Assembly (NCBI GenBank): GCA_038254365.1 | Contig: JBBSGI010000005.1 | Span: 29,655 to 93,654 of the forward strand | Direction: 5' to 3' | Source: JAWWPG01 sp038254365 | GTDB taxonomy: Bacteria > Actinomycetota > Actinomycetes > Propionibacteriales > Nocardioidaceae | Length of the DNA: 64,000 nt | In this document: one piece after another, positions 58,151 to 64,000 of the stretch | Position numbering within the stretch: position 1 is the stretch's first letter | Layout: every line of letters starts with the position of its first letter | Notes under the pieces: generated by a model | The model's database searches: none | What the model saw: only the letters and a program-made list of their open reading frames with translations | What the model was told of the DNA's origin: nothing | Position numbers and translations under genes: made by a program

Positions 58151-59734
58151 GTGAACAAGAGCGTCGTGCTCATCGCCGAGGAGTTGAGCCCCGCGACCGT
58201 CGACGCGCTGGGTCCCGACTTCGAGATCCGGCACTGCAACGGGGCGGATCGCGGCGAGCTGCTCGCCGCCATCTCCGACGTCGACGCGATCCTGGTCCGG
58301 AGTGCCACCAAAATCGATGCTGAGGCGATCGACGCCGCATCGTCGCTCAAGGTCATCGCCCGCGCGGGGGTCGGTCTGGACAACGTCGACGTGGCGAAGG
58401 CGACGCAGAGCGGCGTCATGGTGGTCAATGCCCCCACGTCGAACATCGTCAGCGCTGCCGAGCTCGCGGTCGGCCTGCTGCTGGCGGCGGCCCGCAACAT
58501 CGCACCGGCCAGCGCGTCGCTTCGTCGAGGAGAGTGGCAGCGCGGCAGGTACTCGGGAGTCGAGCTGTTCGAGAAGACCCTCGGCGTCGTCGGGTTCGGC
58601 AAGATCGGCGTGCTGGTCGCCCAACGGATGACCCCCTTCGGGATGAACGTGATCGCCTACGACCCGTTCGTCCAGGCCGGCCGGGCCGCACAGCTCGGCG
58701 TCCGGCTGGTCACCCTCGAGGAGCTGATGGCCGAGGCCGACTTCATCACCGTCCACCTGCCGAAGACCGCAGAGACGACGGGCCTGATCGACGCCGACCA
58801 GCTGGCCCGCTGCAAGCCCGGCGCTGTGCTCGTGAACGCGGCTCGAGGGGGAATCGTCGACGAGCGCGCCTTGTACGACGCGCTCAAGGAGGGTCGGATC
58901 GCGGCCGCTGGCCTCGACGTGTTCGCCCAGGAGCCGTGTACCGACTCGCCACTGTTCGACCTCGACAACGTGGTCGCCACCCCCCACCTCGGCGCGTCGA
59001 CCGCCGAGGCGCAGGAGAAGGCGGGCCTCTCGGTCGCGCATTCGGTGCGGCTGGCGCTCAGCGGCGAGCTGGTGCCCGACGCCGTCAACGTGCAGGGCGG
59101 CGTGATCGCCGAGGAGGTACGGCCGGGCATCTCGTTGACCGAGAACCTGGGCCGGATCTTCAGTGCGCTGGCCGGCGAGATCGCCCAACAGCTCGACATC
59201 GAGGTTCGCGGGGAGGTCACGCAGCACGACGTCAAGGTGCTCGAGCTCGCGGCCCTGAAGGGCGTCTTCGTCGACGTGGTGGACGAGACGGTCTCGTACG
59301 TGAACGCGCCCTTGCTCGCCGAGGAGCGTGGTCTCGCGGTGAGGCTGGTCATCGACCCGGTGAGCACCGACCACCGGAGTCTGGTCACCCTGCGCGGCAC
59401 GCTCGCCGACGGCGCCCAGGTATCCGTGTCCGGAACGCTGGTGGGGATCCACCAGCGAGAGCGGCTGGTCGAGGTCAATGGGTACGAGGTCGACCTGGAG
59501 CCGGCCGGGCATCTGGTGTTCGTCACCTACGAGGACCGCCCCGGTATGGTCGGCGCGGTAGGCACCATCCTCGGGGAGGCCGCCATCAACATCGCGGGCA
59601 TGCAGGTTTCCCGGGAGACCCGCGGTGGCCTAGCCCTGGTCGCGCTTCGCCTGGACAGCGCCCTGCCGCCGGCCGTCCTCCAGGAGATCGCCACGCACAT
59701 GAAGGCCATGCTGGCCCGCTCCATCGACCTCTGA
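58151..59734 (+). CDS. serA: D-3-phosphoglycerate dehydrogenase
   Basis: A 527-residue enzyme of the long type starting serine synthesis. Dinucleotide motif VVGFGKIGVLVAQRM; catalytic Arg in NAARGGIVDE, Glu in AGLDVFAQEP and His in TPHLGASTAEAQ. An intervening allosteric-substrate-binding domain (about 315-450) and a C-terminal ACT domain (about 452-527, LVFVTYEDRPGMVGAVGTILG) that binds serine follow, as in M. tuberculosis SerA. GTG start at 58151 with GAAGGA upstream. Confidence 0.97.
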   Translation: MNKSVVLIAEELSPATVDALGPDFEIRHCNGADRGELLAAISDVDAILVRSATKIDAEAIDAASSLKVIARAGVGLDNVDVAKATQSGVMVVNAPTSNIVSAAELAVGLLLAAARNIAPASASLRRGEWQRGRYSGVELFEKTLGVVGFGKIGVLVAQRMTPFGMNVIAYDPFVQAGRAAQLGVRLVTLEELMAEADFITVHLPKTAETTGLIDADQLARCKPGAVLVNAARGGIVDERALYDALKEGRIAAAGLDVFAQEPCTDSPLFDLDNVVATPHLGASTAEAQEKAGLSVAHSVRLALSGELVPDAVNVQGGVIAEEVRPGISLTENLGRIFSALAGEIAQQLDIEVRGEVTQHDVKVLELAALKGVFVDVVDETVSYVNAPLLAEERGLAVRLVIDPVSTDHRSLVTLRGTLADGAQVSVSGTLVGIHQRERLVEVNGYEVDLEPAGHLVFVTYEDRPGMVGAVGTILGEAAINIAGMQVSRETRGGLALVALRLDSALPPAVLQEIATHMKAMLARSIDL

Positions 59735-59762
59735 GCCGACGAGCGACGTACCGATGCGGCCG

Positions 59763-60329
59763 TCAGCGCTTGGCGGCGATCAGGACCGCGGCGTCGTCGG
59801 TGACCATGACCTCGACCGTCGTGAAGCGGGGGTCGGTGAGCCAGGCCTCGCGGACGCTGTCGACGCGCCCGTCGTAGATGGGCGGCCAGCAGGCGGAGGG
59901 GGTGAAGTCGTCGAGCACGACGACACCACCCGGCTCGAGCAGGCCCGCGACCTCGTCGGCTCCGGAGCGCTTCGCCTCCGGCACGTCGAGGAACAACAGC
60001 GAGAAGGGCCCGGTCTCGCGCAGCGCGCCCCAGTCACCCGTGATGACCTCAACCCGTGGGTCTGCGCGGAACAGGTCGGAGACCGCCTGCGCGAGCTCGG
60101 GGTCCAGCTCCGCGGTGACGATGCTGCTTCCCTCGCGGGCGGCCGACGAGAGCCAGGCCGCTCCCACCCCGCAGCCGGTGCCGCACTCGCCCAGCCGCCC
60201 CGACCTGCTGGCGGCGAGCGCGGCCAGCAACCTGCCGGTCTCCAGGCGGCTGGACGTGACGAACCCCCGCCGGCGGGAGAGGTCGAGGGCCCGTCGTACG
60301 ACGTCTGGCAGGTCGACCGGCGCGCTCAC
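59763..60329 (-). CDS. O-methyltransferase-like SAM-dependent methyltransferase
   Basis: A 188-residue compact methyltransferase with motif I LGECGTGCGVGAAWLSSA, acidic residue in VTAELDPELA, ITGDW and LLFLDVPEAK, followed by GGVVVLDDFTP. This is the arrangement of catechol/caffeoyl-CoA O-methyltransferase-like proteins, with the predicted metal-binding Asp in LDV and DD positions. GTG start at 60329; a GACACT hexamer ends 6 nt upstream, a weak leaderless-type -10. Divergent from the broken chromate transporter gene. Substrate unknown. Confidence 0.83.
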   Translation of the reverse strand: MSAPVDLPDVVRRALDLSRRRGFVTSSRLETGRLLAALAASRSGRLGECGTGCGVGAAWLSSAAREGSSIVTAELDPELAQAVSDLFRADPRVEVITGDWGALRETGPFSLLFLDVPEAKRSGADEVAGLLEPGGVVVLDDFTPSACWPPIYDGRVDSVREAWLTDPRFTTVEVMVTDDAAVLIAAKR

Positions 60330-60418
60330 GGCACGAGTGTCGCACAGGCGTCTCGACGGCTGGGTACCTTGAGACCGGCCATAGTCCAGGCGCAGCCGAC
60401 CGGAAGGGGATCGACCAG

Positions 60419-61231
60419 ATGAGCTCGGCCGACCCGATGCCGAAGGCCCGCCCGCGCGACCTGGTGCCTCAGGGCCGCCTCCGGTCATCCCCGACGAGGA
60501 GCTGCACACCGAGCGACCGAGCTGGCGCCGGTCGCTGAAGATCCTCGGGCTCGGTCTGGTCGTCTGGCTGGCCCCGGTAGCCCTGGTCATGGTCGCGACC
60601 GGAACCGGTTCGACGCTGACGTCCCAGGGATGGTTCTTCTCGGGCACTGCGGTGGTGACCTTCGGGGGGGGGCCTGCGCGGTGCTGTCGTACGTGGCCCA
60701 CCGGGCGGTCGAGGTCTTCCACTGGCTGGCCCCGGGGAGATGGTCCGCGGACTCGCGCTGGCAGAGACCACACCTGGACCGCTGATCATGGTGGTCCAGT
60801 TCGTCGCGTTCGTCGGCGCCTACCGCAACCCTGGCCACCTAGACCCCTGGGTTGCGGCGTTCATCGGCGCACTGCTGACCACCTGGGTCACGTTCGTGGC
60901 CAGCTTCCTCTTCATCTTCCTCGGGGCGCCGTACGTCGAGCGGCTGCGGGGCCACACGGCCATCTCGGCTGCCTTGTCCGGCATCACCGCAGCTGTCGTC
61001 GGGGTGATCGCCAACCTTGCCGTCTACTTCTCTCTGCACACGCTATTCACTCGCTCCGTGCGTTACCACTCGGGCCTCGTGCGCCTGGACGTCCCCGTGC
61101 CGGGCAGTCTCAGGGTGAGCGCGCTCCTGATCACCGCTGCCGCCGCGGTGATGATCTTCCGCCTGCGCTGGTCGGTGCTGAGGACGATCGGAGCATGCGC
61201 GGTGCTGGGTCTGCTGTCGGCTACCGTTTGA
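60419..61231 (+). pseudogene. Chromate transporter (single CHR domain) broken by three -1 frameshifts
   Basis: Read through three -1 shifts the gene encodes about 270 residues: a hydrophilic N-terminus, then PPPVIPDEELHTERPSW, LKILGLGLVVWLAPVALVMVATG, FFSGTAVVTFGG, ACAVLSYVAHRAVEVFHWLAPG and EMVRGLALAETTPGPLIMVVQF to the end, which is the C-terminal CHR half of ChrA. The N-terminal CHR half of two-domain ChrA is absent. Each join lacks one base and falls at a G run: 60472-60474 (GGG), 60664-60672 (nine G) and 60734-60737 (GGGG). All else in the reading is intact, so decay must be recent, or the runs may be misread or phase-variable. Confidence 0.85.
61222..61227 (+). promoter_or_regulatory. 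-10 element of leaderless ilvE promoter
   Basis: TACCGT ends 6 nt before the ilvE ATG at 61234, overlapping the end of the chromate transporter remnant; no Shine-Dalgarno. Confidence 0.5.
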
Positions 61232-61233
61232 CC

Positions 61234-62322
61234 ATGACCTCGATTCCCGACCAGAGGGTCGAACGAAGCCGTTCGCCAGTGGCGGCCGCTCGGCGCGAGG
61301 AGATCCTGGATGCGCCCGGCTTCGGGGTCTACTTCACCGATCACATGTTCGTCTCGACCTGGACGTCTGCTGCTGGGTGGCACGAGTCCAAGGTCAAGCC
61401 CTACGGACCCTTCAGCATCGACCCCGCGAGCTCCGTCCTGCACTATGCGCAGGAGATCTTCGAGGGCATGAAGGCATACCGGCACGACGACGAGACGATC
61501 TGGCTCTTCCGGCCGGACATGAACGCGGCTCGCTTCGTGCGCTCGGCCGAGCGGATGGCCCTGCCGCGCCTGCCGGAGGCCCACTTCATCTCGGCCGTGG
61601 AGACTCTCGTGCGTACCGATGCAGGCTGGGTGCCTCGGGGGGGCGAAAACTCGCTTTACCTGCGGCCGTTCATGTTCGCCTCGGAGGTGTTCCTCGGGGT
61701 GCGGGCCGCGAACGAGGTCACCTTCGCGGTGATCGCCTCCCCGGCGGGGTCCTACTTCAGCGGCGGGGTCCGGCCGGTGACCATCTGGTTGAGCGAGCAG
61801 CTCACCCGGGCCGCGCCCGGAGGCACCGGCGCTGCGAAGTGCGGCGGCAACTATGCGGCAAGCCTGCTGGCGCAGCGGGAGGCCGCAGCCAATGGCTGCG
61901 AGCAGGTGGTGTTCCTCGACGCTGCACATCGCGAGATGATCGAGGAGCTGGGCGGGATGAACCTGTTCCTGGTCTATGCCGACGGGTCGATCGTCACGCC
62001 CGAGCTCAACGACTCGATCCTGGCGGGTGTGACCCGTGCGTCGATCCTCGAGCTCGCCGACGATCTCGGCCACAAGGTGGACGAGCGCCCGATCAGCGTG
62101 CAGGAGTGGCGTGCGGGTGTCACCAGCGGCGAGATCAGCGAGGTCTTCGCCTGCGGGACGGCTGCTGTCCTGACTCCAGTGGCCGCGCTCAGGTGGCACG
62201 ACGGCGAGGCACATACCCCGCACCCCGCTGGGGACGTCACCATGCAGCTGCGCAACCGGTTGCTGGACATCCAGTACGGCCGAGTGGCCGACTCGCACGG
62301 CTGGATGCACCAGGTCGGCTAG
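61234..62322 (+). CDS. ilvE: Branched-chain amino acid aminotransferase
   Basis: A 362-residue fold-type IV PLP enzyme transferring amino groups between glutamate and the keto acids of Val, Leu and Ile. The PLP lysine is in GTGAAKCGGNYAAS; other features are LHYAQEIFEGMKAYRH, LYLRPFMFASE, EELGGMNLFLVY and EVFACGTAAVLTPV. The open frame extends upstream, but the ATG at 61234 fits the family N-terminus and the leaderless -10. Its breakdown products (isobutyryl-CoA) connect to the mutase and ccr genes. Confidence 0.96.
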   Translation: MTSIPDQRVERSRSPVAAARREEILDAPGFGVYFTDHMFVSTWTSAAGWHESKVKPYGPFSIDPASSVLHYAQEIFEGMKAYRHDDETIWLFRPDMNAARFVRSAERMALPRLPEAHFISAVETLVRTDAGWVPRGGENSLYLRPFMFASEVFLGVRAANEVTFAVIASPAGSYFSGGVRPVTIWLSEQLTRAAPGGTGAAKCGGNYAASLLAQREAAANGCEQVVFLDAAHREMIEELGGMNLFLVYADGSIVTPELNDSILAGVTRASILELADDLGHKVDERPISVQEWRAGVTSGEISEVFACGTAAVLTPVAALRWHDGEAHTPHPAGDVTMQLRNRLLDIQYGRVADSHGWMHQVG

Positions 62323-62327
62323 TCGCC

Positions 62328-63827
62328 ATGTCCTCACCTGCCACGGAGTCGACACGCACCATCGGTCCGTACCGGTTGATCGGTCAGATTGGCGAGGGCG
62401 GCATGGGACTGGTGTTCCTCGCGGAGGGACCGGACGGCAGCCGGGTCGCCCTCAAGGTTCTGCGGCCCTCGATAGTCGGAGATGCCCACGGCCGGACGCG
62501 GCTGGCCCGCGAGGTCACGTCACTGCGCCGGGTCCGGTCCCCCCGCATCGCCGAGGTCTACGACGCCGATCCTTGGGGCGAGACGCCGTACGTCGTCACC
62601 CGGTACGTCCCGGGACCGTCGCTGCGCGAGGTCGTCGACGGACGGGGTCCGCTCAGCGGACCTGCCTTGATCCGCTTCGCGCGTGGTCTAGCGCAGGCGC
62701 TCGGCGTGGTCCACAGCGTCCAAGTCCTGCACCGCGACGTCAAGCCGTCCAACGTGCTCATCGAGGAGGGCGAGCCCGTCCTGATCGACTTCGGCCTGGC
62801 GCAGCTCTGCGACGACATGACATTGACGCAGGCGGGGTGGCTGCTCGGCACGCCCGGCTATCTCGCGCCGGAGATCCTGTACGGCCACGGACCGACACCG
62901 GCGGCTGATGTGCACGCCTGGGCGGCGACGGTGACCTTCGCGGCCACCGGTCGGGGTCCGTACGGCACGGGTCCGGCCATGGCGATCATGGATCGGGTAC
63001 GCCGGGGGGAGGCCAACCTGGACGGCGTGCCGCCGGACCTCGGCGACGTGCTAGCCGCCGCGTTGCGCTCCGATCCGGCGAACCGGCCAACCGCCCGCCA
63101 GCTCGTCGACTGGCTGGATGTCCTCCTGGACAGGTCGGCGCCGGTAGCGGCCGGTCTGGCCAGGGCGCCCGTGCGCCCTCCGCTACCATCCGCCGACGAG
63201 GGAGTGTTCGACTGGAACGCGCCTGGCCCATCCCGCACTGCGGCGGTGACCCGGCAGAGCCTGACCGGGCGTGACGCGGAACCCGCTCGCGGCCGGTTCC
63301 GCAGGATTGCTTTCTGGGTGTCGATGCTGCTGGTGGTTATCGCCTCGATGGTCGCCGCGCCCGTGGCCACCTGGTGCTGGGTCACCTGTGCCGGTTGGGT
63401 TCTCCGCACTTTGTACGTCGGCTCCACGACGCTCCGAGCCTGGCGGATCGCTCGGGGGCCGCGGCGCAGCGACGAGGTGCTGACCGTATTGCTGATCCCC
63501 TGGTTCGCGTTGCGTCGACTGGCGGCCAGCGTCGTGAACGCCTTGTGCGTGGCGGTTTCGGCCGGTGTCCTTGTCGTGCTGGCGCGTTACGGGCCCGATC
63601 TCGTGGAGACTCCCGCACTTGTCGTCGCCGGCCTGGTCGCCGGCCTGGTGTCCTGGAGCGGTCCGGCCAGCCACGACCTTCGACGTGGGGGAGGGCTGGT
63701 GACCAGCAGACTGCCCAGGTCTGGTCTGGCCACCGCGAGCATCCTGGTGCTGCTGCTGGGGCTGGCCTGCGGATTGCTCGCCGCTGAACAGGTCGTCGGC
63801 ACGACGTACACCCCGTTTTTCGGGTGA
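62328..63827 (+). CDS. Ser/Thr protein kinase with multi-pass membrane C-terminus
   Basis: A 499-residue Hanks-type kinase. Kinase domain about 14-270: P-loop GEGGMG, VALKVL lysine, HRDVKPSNVL catalytic loop, DFGLAQL metal loop, GTPGYLAPE. A Pro-rich linker follows to about 320, then four to five membrane helices (from IAFWVSMLLVVIASMVAAPVATWCWV to SILVLLLGLACGLLAAEQ) and a very short outer tail. It has no PASTA domains, so it is not the PknB type. The ATG at 62328 is 5 bp after the ilvE stop. It may sense membrane state or a partner protein. Confidence 0.92.
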   Translation: MSSPATESTRTIGPYRLIGQIGEGGMGLVFLAEGPDGSRVALKVLRPSIVGDAHGRTRLAREVTSLRRVRSPRIAEVYDADPWGETPYVVTRYVPGPSLREVVDGRGPLSGPALIRFARGLAQALGVVHSVQVLHRDVKPSNVLIEEGEPVLIDFGLAQLCDDMTLTQAGWLLGTPGYLAPEILYGHGPTPAADVHAWAATVTFAATGRGPYGTGPAMAIMDRVRRGEANLDGVPPDLGDVLAAALRSDPANRPTARQLVDWLDVLLDRSAPVAAGLARAPVRPPLPSADEGVFDWNAPGPSRTAAVTRQSLTGRDAEPARGRFRRIAFWVSMLLVVIASMVAAPVATWCWVTCAGWVLRTLYVGSTTLRAWRIARGPRRSDEVLTVLLIPWFALRRLAASVVNALCVAVSAGVLVVLARYGPDLVETPALVVAGLVAGLVSWSGPASHDLRRGGGLVTSRLPRSGLATASILVLLLGLACGLLAAEQVVGTTYTPFFG

Positions 63828-63828
63828 C

Positions 63829-64000
63829 TTAGAGTTTGCCGAGGGTGGTGGTGCCGTGGTGGTCGACGAGGGAGTACCTGCCGTGGGGGGTGCGCCAGGG
63901 CCAGGCGCCGGGTCTGACCTGTGTGATGGTCCAGCCGGCGTGGGTCTTGATCCGGTGGTGACACATGGGCCTGGTTGACGGGTTGGGTTGCCGGTGCGGC
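63829..64000 (-). CDS. HNH endonuclease/DUF222-type protein, C-terminal tail
   Basis: The last 56 codons of a minus-strand gene that starts outside the window. It reads NPSTRPMCHHRIKTHAGW, then TITQVRPGAWPWRTPHGR and YSLVDHHGTTTLGKL, then TAA at 63831-63829. CHHRIKTHAGW is the end of the HNH motif found in the many DUF222/HNH proteins of actinobacteria, and the W-T-P-hG tail is typical of them. Its stop lies 1 bp from that of the convergent kinase gene. Confidence 0.8.
   Translation of the reverse strand, partial: PHRQPNPSTRPMCHHRIKTHAGWTITQVRPGAWPWRTPHGRYSLVDHHGTTTLGKL

Noticed and set aside
1..64000. CRISPR arrays, insertion sequences, tRNA or rRNA genes
   Set aside because: No repeat-spacer pattern, transposase-like ORF, terminal repeats or tRNA-like cloverleaf was seen; isolated GGTTCGA-like strings (for example near 55230) lack the rest of a tRNA.

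Overview
The window is about 64 kb of very GC-rich chromosomal DNA, almost fully coding, with frequent GTG starts and many 4-bp ATGA/GTGA gene overlaps. Gene content and order point to an actinobacterium, most likely in or near the Nocardioidaceae/Propionibacteriales; this is inferred from family content and synteny, not from a marker gene. No rRNA, tRNA, CRISPR array, insertion sequence or prophage is visible. The layout is typical core chromosome with a few accessory genes.

Region 1 (1-7.6 kb): an AI-2E-type permease (cut by the window edge), a FilP/DivIVA-like coiled-coil protein, and an acyl-CoA module: crotonyl-CoA carboxylase/reductase, methylmalonyl-CoA epimerase, thiolase and the mutase chaperone MeaB. 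An ECF sigma factor with a membrane-anchored partner follows. Region 2 (7.7-22.3 kb): two ABC ATPases and two FtsX-like permeases of unequal architecture; an uncharacterised protein; a MarR regulator; an isobutyryl-CoA-mutase-type large subunit behind a 24-bp palindrome; a Tet(M)/OtrA-like ribosome-protection GTPase with a WhiB7-like promoter element and a leader ORF; a CnoX/YbbN-like protein; and a frameshifted methyltransferase.

Region 3 (22.3-36.4 kb) is alpha-glucan metabolism. A tightly overlapping minus-strand operon glgE-treS-mak-glgB (the GlgE pathway: trehalose to maltose to maltose-1-phosphate to branched alpha-glucan) faces glgP across an intergenic region holding a pair of inverted 14-bp boxes; glgX lies nearby. 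Between glgP and glgX sits a three-gene module resembling type VII secretion substrates. Region 4 (36.4-49.9 kb): enoyl-CoA hydratase, a methyltransferase/acyltransferase pair, a LapA-domain protein, etfBA, an ABC-F ribosome-protection ATPase, then a coupled run of cysteine desulfurase, mnmA, alpha/beta hydrolase, methyltransferase, MetE-C-like protein, ligA and a small membrane protein.

Region 5 (49.9-64 kb): APC permease and HIT protein, gatCAB, a 2-hydroxyacid dehydrogenase, an Asp-box propeller protein, a ketol-acid-reductoisomerase-like protein that has lost most metal ligands, serA, an O-methyltransferase-like enzyme, a frameshifted half-size chromate transporter, ilvE, a transmembrane Ser/Thr kinase and the tail of an HNH/DUF222 protein. 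The order etf - iscS - mnmA - metE-like - ligA - gatCAB - serA matches the Rv3029c-to-Rv2996c stretch of Mycobacterium tuberculosis as I recall it.

Many monocistronic or operon-leading genes have a TANNNT -10 hexamer 6-7 nt before the start codon and no Shine-Dalgarno sequence, the arrangement of leaderless actinobacterial transcripts. The best leads for something undescribed are the degenerate KARI paralogue, the type-VII-like trio, the regulatory elements at icmA, glgE/glgP and the ribosome-protection gene, and the two genes each carrying three successive -1 frameshifts.
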